Positions 25,262 through 34,577 of a DNA stretch of 64,000 bases are shown in pieces. Position numbers and translations under genes: made by a program. The notes under the pieces are model-generated. The model saw only the letters and a program-made list of their open reading frames with translations, searched no databases and had not been told where the DNA came from. Origin of the DNA: Dietzia lutea (GTDB lineage: Bacteria > Actinomycetota > Actinomycetes > Mycobacteriales > Mycobacteriaceae). The stretch covers positions 3,465,001 to 3,529,000 of the forward strand of contig NZ_CP015449.1 in the NCBI RefSeq assembly GCF_003096075.1. Reading direction: 5' to 3'. Within the stretch, counting starts at the first letter, position 1, and each line of letters starts with the position of its first letter.

Positions 25262-25273
25262 ATACGATCGTAT
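25262..25273. promoter_or_regulatory. Candidate TetR operator
   Basis: ATACGATCGTAT is a perfect 12-base palindrome, and the flanks (GTT before, CAC after) partly extend it. It lies 22 bases upstream of the TetR start and about 100 bases upstream of the MFS start, the usual place for a divergently acting TetR operator. Confidence 0.6.
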
Positions 25274-25375
25274 CACTATGGGTTAGTGTCGTCGTTCCGG
25301 CGGCACGCGACGACTCGTCCGGTCACCCGCACTCCCCGCGTCAGAGGGCCCTCGGATTCTTCAAAGGAATCACCC

Positions 25376-26581
25376 ATGAACCACACCATGACACCCGCCT
25401 CTCCTCGCGCCGCGGCACCCACCGTGGTGGTGGGCCTTGCCGCCATCGTCGGCCTCGTGCCGTTCGCGATCGACATGTACCTCGCGTCCCTGCCGGACAT
25501 CGGCCGGGAGTTCTCCGCTCCGGTGTGGGCCACGCAGTTGACACTCACGGGCTACCTGCTCCTGCTCGGGGCCGGCCAACTCGTGGCGGGGCCCATCACG
25601 GATGCAGTGGGTCGCCGCCGGCCGTTGCTCATCGGTCTGGGACTGTTCGTGGCCGGCTCCGTGCTCGCCGCTGTTGCTCCGAGCATGAGCTGGCTCATCA
25701 TCGCCCGCCTCCTCCAGGCCACCGGCGGGGCGCTCGGGGCGGTCGTCGCCAACGCCACCGTGCGGGACAGGGCCTCGGGCCATGCCGCCACTCAGCTGTT
25801 CGCCGTCCTCATGACGGTCACCGCACTGGCTCCGATCGTCGCCCCCGCCGTCGGCGGGTGGCTGGACGCCGTGCTCGGATGGCGCTCGGTCTTCTGGACC
25901 CTGGCGATCCTCGGCGTACTGACAATGCTCTATGCCGCAGCCTTTCTGAAGGAGTCCCACCCTGCAGAGCGTCGCACACCCGTGGCGCTTGGCTCGACCG
26001 CGCGTGGCTATAGGACACTGTTGACCTCCCGCACGTTCGTCCTGCCCTGGGCGGCCGTGGTCTCGATGTTCATGCTGCTGTTCGCCTACATCGGCGGCGC
26101 CAGCTACATCTACCAGGACGACTACGGTGTCAGCTCGGAAGCGTTCGGGATGCTGTTCTCCTGCACTGGCATCGCCCTGATGGCGGGCGCGTTCGGCGCG
26201 AACCGGTTGGCCAAGCGCCTCGAGCAGAACACGCTGGCCGTCACCGGCGTGGTCCTGTCCGGCGTCGGCTCCGCGCTGGCGGTGCTGGTGACCGTCGTCG
26301 GCGCGCCGATCGGAGTACTCGTCGCCACCGTCGCCGTGATCATGCTGGGCCTGGGTGTCGCCGAGCCCGCCCTCATGAGCAACAGCCTGTCCTCGGTAGA
26401 AGAGAACACGGGCCAGGCCGCTGCACTCCTCGGCGCCGGGCAGTTCGTCCTCGGCGCAGCCGCCTCCGCCATGGCCGGTCTCGTCGTCGCATCCGGCCCG
26501 GTCGCCTGGACCGGGCTACTACTGGCAATCGTGCTCCTAGCCCTGAAGCTCAGCCTGGCCAGCGCCCGCACCGGCCAATAA
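25376..26581 (+). CDS. MFS efflux transporter, Bcr/CflA type
   Basis: A 401-residue, 12-helix transporter. PFAIDMYLASLPDIGREF (first helix with the D-M-Y-L motif), GQLVAGPITDAVGRRRPLL (motif A), ARLLQATGGALGAVVANATV and APIVAPAVGGWLDAVLGWR (motif C) are typical of the Bcr/CflA DHA1 subfamily, which exports drugs such as bicyclomycin or chloramphenicol. The start follows AAAGGAAT. It is divergently paired with a TetR gene that probably controls it. The actual substrate is not deducible. Confidence 0.87.
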   Translation: MNHTMTPASPRAAAPTVVVGLAAIVGLVPFAIDMYLASLPDIGREFSAPVWATQLTLTGYLLLLGAGQLVAGPITDAVGRRRPLLIGLGLFVAGSVLAAVAPSMSWLIIARLLQATGGALGAVVANATVRDRASGHAATQLFAVLMTVTALAPIVAPAVGGWLDAVLGWRSVFWTLAILGVLTMLYAAAFLKESHPAERRTPVALGSTARGYRTLLTSRTFVLPWAAVVSMFMLLFAYIGGASYIYQDDYGVSSEAFGMLFSCTGIALMAGAFGANRLAKRLEQNTLAVTGVVLSGVGSALAVLVTVVGAPIGVLVATVAVIMLGLGVAEPALMSNSLSSVEENTGQAAALLGAGQFVLGAAASAMAGLVVASGPVAWTGLLLAIVLLALKLSLASARTGQ

Positions 26582-26884
26582 GCACCGCTGACTCCTGCTC
26601 GGTCTGGGCCGAGGACGGTTCCGGCGGCGATTTTTTGAGACGATCTCGGGCCAGTGGCTCACCTCGCGGGGCTACCGGAAAGTCGTCGTCGTCGCCACAG
26701 ATCGCCCGACACCCGCTTAGCCCGGGGATCTCCCCGGCCAACGTCACCGCAGCCGCTGACGACTCGCAACGGCGTCCTGCACGGGAGGGCCGTATTCGGT
26801 CGCAACCGGGACCCTGCCCTGGCTGCGACCGAGGCCCCTCCGGTGATCGCCGATCGACCCAGTGGCTTCACCCCCGAGCCTGCC
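26582..26884. other. Intergenic stretch after the MFS gene
   Basis: Apart from a T6 tract and weak hairpin near 26608-26636, I see nothing convincing. Frames here are open only because of the GC content. Confidence 0.4.
26608..26636 (+). terminator. Weak intrinsic terminator candidate
   Basis: GCCG (26608-26611) can pair with CGGC (26622-26625), followed a few bases later by TTTTTT (26631-26636). A T6 run is rare in this GC-rich DNA and lies about 50 bases after the MFS stop. The stem is short. Confidence 0.35.
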
Positions 26885-27276
26885 TTCGACTCCACCAGGT
26901 CTCTCCTCCTGGTCCGAAAGCCCTTCCCTCGGGGCGGTTACGGCCCCAGTAGCCGGAGATCGATGCCCGCTCTCGGCCGGACCCCACGTTCCCGGCACGG
27001 ATGCGGTCGCACGTGCTTCGTCACCGCATCCGACTCGCCGCGGGCGAACACCTGCACGTCGCCGCCCGGCCACGTCACGCGCGCACCGGGTCAGGGCGAT
27101 AGCCGCCACGCACCGCTCACGACCACACTCGCACCGTGCTGGACTGTGCGGGCCCATGGTCCGGCGACACCCTCCTCGCCGTGGACCACGAAATCGAGCC
27201 GGATCTCACTCGCGTCAGTAGGCACCCTGCGCGCGGTGTATGCACGCACCGCAGAGTCGTCTCCTGCGGGGACGGG
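26885..27276 (-). pseudogene. Relic of a siderophore-interacting protein gene
   Basis: On the minus strand, AYTARRVPTDASEIRLDFVV and HGEEGVAGPWARTV match the FAD-binding region of the intact protein at 62634-63437 (RTYTVRRCDPVAREIWIDFV, HGDAGVAGPWALSV). The frame then breaks. In a second frame WPGGDVQVFARGES and KHVRPHPCRERGV match the C-terminal part, and in a third frame ASISGYWGRNRPEG matches the end. Start, N terminus and roughly 70 central residues are missing, so it cannot make a functional reductase. It lies just after the metallo-hydrolase that ends the aromatic cluster, marking a rearrangement edge. Confidence 0.75.
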
Positions 27277-27354
27277 ATCCCGGCGGCCTGGCGATGCTCG
27301 ACATCCATACCCGAGCCCACTCGACCGAGTCGGACCCGAACGCACCGAAGCCCG

Positions 27355-28014
27355 TCAGTGCCCGCGCTTGATCCATTCCTCGAGGTGCGGGGACTCGTCG
27401 CCGACCTTCGTGCCGTCACCGTGACCGGTGTGCACGAGGGTCTCCGCGGGGAGCGTGAGGATCCGCTCGCGGATGGAGGTGATGATCGTCGGGAAGTCCG
27501 AGTAGGAGCGGCCGGTGGCGCCCGGCCCGCCCGAGAACAGTGTGTCGCCCGAGAACAGGACACCCGCCTCGGGAACGTGGAACACGCACGAACCCGGCGA
27601 ATGCCCAGGGGTGTTCATCACCTCGACGCGGGTGCCGGCGATCTCGAACTGCTGACCGTCCTGCAGCTCACCGTGGGACACGTCGGGATGCGTCTCGTCC
27701 CACAGCATCTGGTCACCCGGGTGGACGAGGATCGGGGCGTCGAGCTTCTCGGACAGCTCCGGCGCCACGGTGATGTGGTCGTTGTGGGCGTGCGAGCACA
27801 GGATGCCCTTGACCTTCCGCCCCCCGACCGCGTCGATGATCGGCTGGGCCGTGTGGGCCGCGTCGATCACGAACACCTCGGAGTCGTCCCCGAGGATCCA
27901 GATATTGTTGTCCACCTCCCATTCGCCGCCGTCGAGAGCGAAGATCCCGCTCGTGACGACCTTCTCTATACGCAGCCCGCCGGCGTAGCCGGCACTGGTG
28001 TAGGTCTCACTCAC
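27355..28014 (-). CDS. MBL-fold metallo-hydrolase coupled to mscR (Rv2260-like), candidate S-formylmycothiol hydrolase
   Basis: A 219-residue metallo-beta-lactamase-fold protein. The dinuclear metal site is [13 protein letters not shown] (H-x-H-x-D-H), with further ligands in [20 protein letters not shown] and VHTGHGDGT; the overall pattern is glyoxalase-II-like. Its GTG start overlaps the mscR stop (GTGA), so the two are co-translated. The same pair occurs in Mycobacterium tuberculosis as Rv2259-Rv2260, as I recall. In this setting it most likely hydrolyses S-formylmycothiol to formate and mycothiol, completing formaldehyde oxidation; that reaction is inference. Confidence 0.82.
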   Translation of the reverse strand: MSETYTSAGYAGGLRIEKVVTSGIFALDGGEWEVDNNIWILGDDSEVFVIDAAHTAQPIIDAVGGRKVKGILCSHAHNDHITVAPELSEKLDAPILVHPGDQMLWDETHPDVSHGELQDGQQFEIAGTRVEVMNTPGHSPGSCVFHVPEAGVLFSGDTLFSGGPGATGRSYSDFPTIITSIRERILTLPAETLVHTGHGDGTKVGDESPHLEEWIKRGH

Positions 28015-29096
28015 AACGTCACCACCGATCGCAGTACGGAACCGGACTTCATGGCGTCGAACGCCGCCTCGACGGCGTCGATACCGATCCGCTCGGAGAC
28101 GAACTTCTCCAGCGGCAGTCGACCCTGCAGATGCAGGTCGACGAGCATCGGGAAATCCCTCTCGGGCAGGCAGTCGCCGTACCAGGAGGACTTGAGAGAC
28201 CCGCCGCGGCCGAAGAAGTCCAGCAGCGGGAGCTCCAGGCGCATCTCCGGCGTGGGAACTCCCACGAGGACGACCGTGCCGGCGAGGTCGCGGGCGTAGA
28301 ACGCCTGCTCGTACGTCTCGGGCCGGCCGACCGCGTCGATCACCACATCGGCACCGAAACCGCCGGTGAGCTCCTGGATCGCGGCGACGGGGTCGGTGGA
28401 GGTCGAGTTGACCGTGTGGGTCGCCCCGAAGTCCTTGGCCCACTCGAGCTTGGTGTCGTCGATGTCCACCGCGATGATCTCGGAGGCCCCGGCGAGTCGC
28501 GCGCCCGCGATCGCGGCGACGCCCACACCGCCGCACCCGATCACGGCCACGGACTGACCGCGGGTGACCCTGCCGGTGTTGATCGCGGCACCGATGCCAG
28601 CCATCACGCCACAGCCGAGCAGACCGGCGACCGCCGGGTCGGCCGACGGATCGACCTTCGTGCACTGGCCCTCGTGGACCAGCGTCTTGTCGATGAACGC
28701 CCCGATACCAAGTGCGGGCGTGAGCTCGGTGCCGTCGGTGAGGGTCATCGGCTTCGACGCGTTATGAGTGTTGAAGCAGTACTCGAGCTGCCCGCGCTTG
28801 CACGCACGGCACTCGCCACACACCGCGCGCCAGTTGAGGACGACGTAGTCACCCTCGGCCACGTGCGTGACGCGCTCCCCGACGGACTCGACGACACCGG
28901 CGGCCTCGTGACCCAGGAGGAACGGATACTCGTCGTTGATGCCGCCGTCACGGTACGCCAGATCGGTATGGCAGACGCCGCACGCCTGCACCCGCACGAT
29001 GACATCGTTGGGGCCCGGATCGGGAACGACGACGTCGACCAGTTCGACCTCGGCGCCCTTACTACGGGCGATGACGCCCTTCACGGTCTGCGACAT
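28011..29096 (-). CDS. mscR: S-(hydroxymethyl)mycothiol dehydrogenase (mycothiol-dependent formaldehyde dehydrogenase)
   Basis: A 361-residue zinc-dependent class III-type alcohol dehydrogenase. Catalytic zinc ligands lie in CGVCHTD and LLGHEAAG; the structural zinc site is [15 protein letters not shown]; the NAD-binding motif is [20 protein letters not shown]. Overall it matches AdhE2/MscR, which oxidises the spontaneous adduct of formaldehyde and mycothiol (and also acts as a nitrosothiol reductase). It starts after GAAGGAG. Its location downstream of gcoAB, an O-demethylase that releases formaldehyde, gives it a clear job here. Confidence 0.92.
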   Translation of the reverse strand: MSQTVKGVIARSKGAEVELVDVVVPDPGPNDVIVRVQACGVCHTDLAYRDGGINDEYPFLLGHEAAGVVESVGERVTHVAEGDYVVLNWRAVCGECRACKRGQLEYCFNTHNASKPMTLTDGTELTPALGIGAFIDKTLVHEGQCTKVDPSADPAVAGLLGCGVMAGIGAAINTGRVTRGQSVAVIGCGGVGVAAIAGARLAGASEIIAVDIDDTKLEWAKDFGATHTVNSTSTDPVAAIQELTGGFGADVVIDAVGRPETYEQAFYARDLAGTVVLVGVPTPEMRLELPLLDFFGRGGSLKSSWYGDCLPERDFPMLVDLHLQGRLPLEKFVSERIGIDAVEAAFDAMKSGSVLRSVVTL

Positions 29097-29140
29097 GGAT
29101 TTTCTCCTTCGGGAATGTGATTTCTATGAGTTGTGTGCGT

Positions 29141-29162
29141 CGCCGGGCGGCGCCGCCCGGCG
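29141..29162. promoter_or_regulatory. Perfect 22-base palindrome between catC and mscR
   Basis: CGCCGGGCGGC followed directly by its reverse complement. As RNA it folds into a nine-pair stem with a four-base loop. It lies in the 103-base gap between catC and mscR without a T-run, so it may be an intercistronic attenuator or RNA-processing site. Confidence 0.55.
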
Positions 29163-29199
29163 ATATGTCGATAATGCGAAGTCGTTGGCCTGGGAGTGT

Positions 29200-29481
29200 T
29201 CAGTCGACGCGCGACGGGTGGCGGGTCAGCGCCATGACCTCCATGTCCATGTAGGGGAACAGCGGGAGTCCCTGGAGCAGCTCGTGGAGTTCATCGGCCG
29301 ACTCGACGTCGAAGATGCTGATGTTGGAGTACTGGCCGACGATGCGCCAGAGCTCCTTCCACTTCCCCGAACGCTGCAGCTCCTGGCTGTACGCCTTCTC
29401 GCGCGCCACCGTCTCGGCGCGCACCTCCGGGTCCAAGTCGTGCGGGATCTTGACGTCCATCCGGACGTGGAACAGTGCCAT
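29200..29481 (-). CDS. catC: Muconolactone delta-isomerase
   Basis: The 93-residue product is the right length for CatC and shows its pattern: MALFHVRMDVKIPHDLDPE, REKAYSQELQRSGKWKELWR, GQYSNISIFDVESADELHEL and GLPLFPYMDMEVMALTRHPS. CatC converts (+)-muconolactone to 3-oxoadipate enol-lactone in the catechol branch of the beta-ketoadipate pathway. AAGGAG precedes the ATG. It lies 43 bases after catB on the same strand. The next enzyme of the pathway, an enol-lactone hydrolase, is not encoded in this window. Confidence 0.95.
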   Translation of the reverse strand: MALFHVRMDVKIPHDLDPEVRAETVAREKAYSQELQRSGKWKELWRIVGQYSNISIFDVESADELHELLQGLPLFPYMDMEVMALTRHPSRVD

Positions 29482-29524
29482 TGTCGGCCTCTCCTTCGTG
29501 TCTGTGGTGTGGGTCGGGCGGTGA

Positions 29525-30646
29525 TCAGCGGCGGGTGAAGCGCTCGACCGCGTCGTGGTCGAGCTGCACGCCGAGTCCCGGCCCCTCCGGGAGGTGCACG
29601 CGGCCCTCTTCGTAGCGGATCGGCGTGGTGACGTACGTCTCGGCCAGCAGCAGCGGGCCGAACAGCTCCGAGCCGTAGTTGAAGCCGGGCTCGGCGCATG
29701 CCAGGTGCAGCGAGGCGAGCGTGCCGATCGGCCCCTCCAGGGAGGTGGCGGCGTGGCAGGCGATCCCGGCGGCGCGGGCGATGGCGACCGTCTCCTTGCC
29801 CCGGGTCAACCCGCCGAGCTTGGTGGTCTTGACGGCGATGACCCCGGCGGCGTCGCGGCGGGCGACCTCGAGTGCGTCGTGCGGCGACTGGACCGACTCG
29901 TCGGCCATGAACTGCACCGGCAGGGACCGGTTGAGCTCGGCGAGCACCTCGACCTGCTCGGTGGGGGTCGGCTGCTCGATGAGCTCGATCCCGGCCTCCA
30001 CCAACGCGGGCAGGTGGACGTTGGCGGTGAAGCGGTCCCAGCGGGCGTTGATGTCGACCCGCAGGCCGGCGCGACCGTTCAGCCGCTCCGCGAGCGCGGC
30101 GATCCGGGCCACGTCCTCCGCCGGCTCCAGCGCGCCCATCTTCAGCTTGAAGGTGCGGTGCCGGTCCGCCGCCATGAGCTCGTCGATCTCGGCGACCATC
30201 TCCTCGAGCGGCATCGCGCCGAGCGCCCAGGTGCACTCGATCGAGTCCCGCACCGCTCCGCCGAGGAGCGAGCGCACGGGCACGTCGAGCGCGCGCGCCC
30301 ACGCGTCGAACATCGCGATCTCGAGGGCGGCCTTGGCGAAGCGGCCGCGGGCGACGACGCCCTCCATCGCCTCGAGCACGGCGGGGATCTCGTCCACCCG
30401 CCGGCCCACGGCGACCGGGGCGAGGTACTTCTCGACCAGCACCTGCATGGTCTCGGCCGACTCGCCTCCCCACCAGGGCCCGCCCGGCGTCACGCCCTCG
30501 CCGTACCCCACGACCCCGGACTCGGTGGTCACGGAGACGAGCAGGATCGCCTGTGCGGTGGCGGTGGTCGTCGCGAACTTGTGCGGCCGGATGAGCGGCA
30601 CGTCGAGGATCCGCGTCTCCACGGAACGGATGGTCAGGTCAGACAT
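29525..30646 (-). CDS. catB: Muconate cycloisomerase
   Basis: A 373-residue enolase-superfamily enzyme of the muconate-lactonising group, turning cis,cis-muconate into muconolactone. The K-x-K catalytic motif is HRTFKLKMG (about residue 165). Metal ligands are in LRVDINARWD, ELIEQPTP and MADESVQSP, and the opposite catalytic Lys is in VIAVKTTKLGG. The start follows AAAGGA. A 96-base gap containing a hairpin separates it from catA. Length and residues fit a functional enzyme. Confidence 0.95.
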   Translation of the reverse strand: MSDLTIRSVETRILDVPLIRPHKFATTTATAQAILLVSVTTESGVVGYGEGVTPGGPWWGGESAETMQVLVEKYLAPVAVGRRVDEIPAVLEAMEGVVARGRFAKAALEIAMFDAWARALDVPVRSLLGGAVRDSIECTWALGAMPLEEMVAEIDELMAADRHRTFKLKMGALEPAEDVARIAALAERLNGRAGLRVDINARWDRFTANVHLPALVEAGIELIEQPTPTEQVEVLAELNRSLPVQFMADESVQSPHDALEVARRDAAGVIAVKTTKLGGLTRGKETVAIARAAGIACHAATSLEGPIGTLASLHLACAEPGFNYGSELFGPLLLAETYVTTPIRYEEGRVHLPEGPGLGVQLDHDAVERFTRR

Positions 30647-30683
30647 GGGGGTCCTTTGCTGGGTCGGCCGGTGAACCGCCGAG

Positions 30684-30710
30684 GCCCCGGCCGCTCGTGG
30701 CGACCGGGGC
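30684..30710. promoter_or_regulatory. Hairpin in the catA-catB gap
   Basis: GCCCCGG (30684-30690) pairs with CCGGGGC (30704-30710) around a 13-base loop. There is no T-run. It is a possible intercistronic stability or attenuation element. Confidence 0.4.
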
Positions 30711-30742
30711 TGACGGAGGGGTACTGCGCGAGTCGGGCCCGG

Positions 30743-31886
<1,144 letters not shown>

Positions 31887-32180
31887 TCAGTCATGCTCGA
31901 CCAGAATGGTGGCACCCCCGTCCGCGAAGTTGGCGACATCTGCCTGAGCGGCCTGCCCCTCTGGCGAGGCCAGTGCGGCATCGAGCGCCTCCCTTGTCGG
32001 GAAGGTTGCGTGAAAGCTAGCGAATACTGCCTCCCCGGCGAGAGTGTCGACGTGGAGCGTGTAGCTTACGTCGGTCGCACCTGGGAGTGCCTTGGCTAGC
32101 GGAACGTGGATCTCCTCGTAGTGGCGGCGGAAAGCCCCCGGGTCGGTGGGCTGCCCGTAGAGGACGGTAAGGACGGCCAT
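31887..32180 (-). CDS. EthD-like small dimeric alpha-beta barrel protein
   Basis: A 97-residue protein: VLTVLYGQPTDPGAFRRHYE, IHVPLAKALPGATDVSYTLH and FASFHATFPTREALDAALAS fit the EthD family, as do the ferredoxin-like length and terminal ATILVEHD. EthD is required with the EthABC P450 system for fuel-ether O-dealkylation in Rhodococcus, by established work; its biochemical role is unclear. Here it follows gcoB by 14 bases and so is probably co-transcribed with the GcoAB O-demethylase. The ATG at 32180 has AAAAGGA upstream; an ATG at 32195 overlapping the gcoB stop is possible. Confidence 0.8.
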   Translation of the reverse strand: MAVLTVLYGQPTDPGAFRRHYEEIHVPLAKALPGATDVSYTLHVDTLAGEAVFASFHATFPTREALDAALASPEGQAAQADVANFADGGATILVEHD

Positions 32181-32194
32181 GTCGGTCCTTTTCA

Positions 32195-33217
32195 TCAGGC
32201 GCGGGCGAGTGCGTCGGCGGGCGTGAACTTCTCGCGATGAATGAGGCGTGGTGTCATCCGGCGACGCTTGAACGCTTTCACACCAGCCTCGACCATTGGA
32301 GGCGGACCGCAGAGCCATCCGGACCAACCGCGGCAGCTGGCGATGTCCTCCAGGAAAGCGTCAGTCGGGAAGCCGTTGCGATGCTCGGGGGAGGTCTCGT
32401 CCGAGAGGACGGGGACGAACCGGAAGCCGGCATACGTCGCTTCCAACTCGGCGAAAACACCGCCGTCGTACAGGTCGGACTGACCCCGCACGCCGTGATA
32501 CAGCACCACCTCACGGCTCGGATGCCGGGCCAGCGCAGTGCGCACGATGCCGACCAGCGGGGCCAGGCCGGTGCCTCCGCCGATAAGAACCATCGGCTCG
32601 CCGGCGTCTTCTTCGGTGGGAGGGACGTGGAAGTCGCCTAACGGACCCAGCCCCTCGACCCGATCTCCGGCTGCGACGGTCCCGAAAAGCCACTTATCGC
32701 TGGCGAGGCCGCCGGGGACGCGGCGCACGTGGAGCTCGAGCACTGTGTTCTCGTCGGCGATGTTGGCGAGCGAGTACTGACGACGCTCAGTGGTGCCGGG
32801 GACGGTGAGCTCGATGTACTGGCCGGCATAGAATTCAAGCGCCTCGTCGAGGTCGATCAGGATCCGGCGAGTGTCACGAGCAATCTCTTCGACCTTGGCC
32901 ACGGTGCCCGCGAGGTCATGCAGCACGTGCGTACTGCGGGTCTCGTCGGCACCGCGAAGTGCCACTTCGGTGTCGCGGAGCGGACGGGCCTGACAGGCTA
33001 GGGCCAGTCCTTGCGTCCGCTCCTGCGACGAGAGGGTTTCCTGAGGAGAGTCTCGGTGGTCGATTTCGCCGCTGAGAACCTGGAGCTTGCAGGTGCCGCA
33101 GGTCCCCTGGTTGCAGGAGTTCGGCATCCACACGCCGGCGCGGAGCAATGCCTCGAGGATCGACTGGTTCTCGAGACACTCGACGCGGCGACCCGCCACG
33201 CTGATCGCGGGGGCCAT
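32195..33217 (-). CDS. gcoB: GcoB-type aromatic O-demethylase reductase (2Fe-2S / FAD / NADH)
   Basis: A 340-residue three-domain reductase. The N-terminal plant-type 2Fe-2S domain has NSCNQGTCGTCKLQVLSGE and the fourth ligand in LALACQARP. The FAD domain has RRQYSLANIADE; the NAD domain has VLIGGGTGLAPLVGI and a CGPPPMVEAGVKAFKRRR end. The layout and wording closely follow GcoB of Amycolatopsis as I remember it, which passes NADH electrons to the P450 GcoA. The ATG at 33217 is favoured by GGAGGT seven bases upstream. It begins three bases after the gcoA stop. Confidence 0.93.
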   Translation of the reverse strand: MAPAISVAGRRVECLENQSILEALLRAGVWMPNSCNQGTCGTCKLQVLSGEIDHRDSPQETLSSQERTQGLALACQARPLRDTEVALRGADETRSTHVLHDLAGTVAKVEEIARDTRRILIDLDEALEFYAGQYIELTVPGTTERRQYSLANIADENTVLELHVRRVPGGLASDKWLFGTVAAGDRVEGLGPLGDFHVPPTEEDAGEPMVLIGGGTGLAPLVGIVRTALARHPSREVVLYHGVRGQSDLYDGGVFAELEATYAGFRFVPVLSDETSPEHRNGFPTDAFLEDIASCRGWSGWLCGPPPMVEAGVKAFKRRRMTPRLIHREKFTPADALARA

Positions 33218-33220
33218 CAC

Positions 33221-34441
33221 TCACACCTCCCAGGTGCAGTGCAAGCTCGTCGGACCGCGGAAGCCCCAACCCCAGAACTCCACTCCCTCGCGGGTATCGC
33301 GCTCGAGATTGGGAATTGCCTCGAAGAGCTCCTCGAGACCGATGCGCATCACCTGGTTGGCATAGTAGATGCCAGCGCAGGCGTGGTTGCCGGCCCCAAA
33401 GGCAAGGTGCGGCAGCGGGGGCCGGTGCAGGTCATACTCGGTAGGAGCGTCGTACTTTCCCGTGTCGTGGTTAGCTGAGCCGTAAGACAGGATCACCGGG
33501 GTGTTGGCGGGGAGGTCAACGCCAGCGATGGTGACTGCCTTCGTGCTGATCCGTGCAGTGGCGGACCAGATCGGAGAGGTCCAGCGCATCCCCTCGGAGA
33601 CGGCGCGCGGGATCAAACTCGCATCATCGACTACCTCTTCCATCTGATCGGGCCGGCCGAGGAGACCTACTAGCGTCGAGGCCATGCCATGTCCGGGCTC
33701 CTGCATCGCGCCGAGCAAGTAGACATAGATGGTCGGGTAGATGAACTCACGCTCTCTGGTCTTGCCTGGCGGCATGCCGTCATGCAGCCAATGCGAGATG
33801 GCGGTGTTCTCTGGCTGCTCGATCCACTTGTCGATGAGCGGGTCGACGACCGCCTGAATTTCGGCCCTCGCCTCGTCTCCGGGGGTGAAACCGTCGGGGT
33901 TGGTGAACTCGCCGTTCTCGTCGACACCGGCATTGGTGAACGAGCGGTTCAGTTTGTGAAACCACTCCCTCAGCTTGTCGGAGGACACCGATTGAAGTCC
34001 GAGAAGGTCGCCGAGGGACCGGACGGACACCGGTTCGCAGTATTCACCGACGAGTTCGGCGTGGCCGCGGTCTTCGATCTTGCTGATGTAGTCGCGGGCA
34101 ATCGGTCGGACCAGGTCGTCGACCCAGGTGTCCACCTCGGAGGGGTGCAACTGTGGTTCGACCATGCCCCGGAGTTCGGCATGGATGTCACCGTTGACTC
34201 CGATGATCGCCGGGTGACCGAACGTGCGCCCGCCAGCCGGGGTGATCACGCCCTCGAAATGGGGGCTGGAGGCCACCTCGCGACAGGCTTCAGCGGTAGA
34301 CGCGACGTACGAGCCGAGGACCGGGACGTACGCGATCGGCGCCTCGCGACGCAGTCGCTCATACGTCGGATACGGGTTGCGCTCGAGCTCGCTCATTGTG
34401 ACGTCATCGAGCCAGGACAGATCGTGCGAGGTGGCGGTCAA
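33221..34441 (-). CDS. gcoA: GcoA-type cytochrome P450 (CYP255A), guaiacol O-demethylase
   Basis: A 406-residue P450 with the heme-Cys motif [10 protein letters not shown] (Cys355), E-x-x-R in SEGMRWTSP and an unusual I helix [15 protein letters not shown], with no normal acid-Thr pair. Long identical stretches to remembered Amycolatopsis GcoA ([53 protein letters not shown]) identify it. The active-site phenylalanines in GGRTF, NRSF and WGFRG are kept. It demethylates guaiacol-type methoxyphenols to catechol plus formaldehyde. TTG at 34441 is chosen: GAGGAG precedes it and the length then equals GcoA. GC content is visibly lower than in neighbouring regions. Confidence 0.93.
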   Translation of the reverse strand: MTATSHDLSWLDDVTMSELERNPYPTYERLRREAPIAYVPVLGSYVASTAEACREVASSPHFEGVITPAGGRTFGHPAIIGVNGDIHAELRGMVEPQLHPSEVDTWVDDLVRPIARDYISKIEDRGHAELVGEYCEPVSVRSLGDLLGLQSVSSDKLREWFHKLNRSFTNAGVDENGEFTNPDGFTPGDEARAEIQAVVDPLIDKWIEQPENTAISHWLHDGMPPGKTREREFIYPTIYVYLLGAMQEPGHGMASTLVGLLGRPDQMEEVVDDASLIPRAVSEGMRWTSPIWSATARISTKAVTIAGVDLPANTPVILSYGSANHDTGKYDAPTEYDLHRPPLPHLAFGAGNHACAGIYYANQVMRIGLEELFEAIPNLERDTREGVEFWGWGFRGPTSLHCTWEV

Positions 34442-34550
34442 GGGTGCTCCTCGAGAGTGGGCCGTTGGGACGTCCACAAGTTAGGTCGATCACATCACTG
34501 CGACAACACGGAAAGCGCGACACCTATACGCGTTGCGCGGCGACTTTGTG

Positions 34551-34565
34551 ACCTGAGTCTCAGGT
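34551..34565. promoter_or_regulatory. Inverted repeat in the gcoA-gcoR promoter region
   Basis: ACCTGAG and CTCAGGT flank a single T, a perfect 7-base-arm inverted repeat 12 bases before the regulator start. The divergent spacer (34442-34577) also holds CGACA twice, 17 bases apart (34501 and 34518), the sort of direct repeat AraC proteins bind. Confidence 0.45.
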
Positions 34566-34577
34566 ACTCTCTCGGCC

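Noticed and set aside
27136-29120. Plus-strand frames over mscR and the MBL gene
   Set aside because: They are antisense shadows; the minus-strand proteins have complete active sites.
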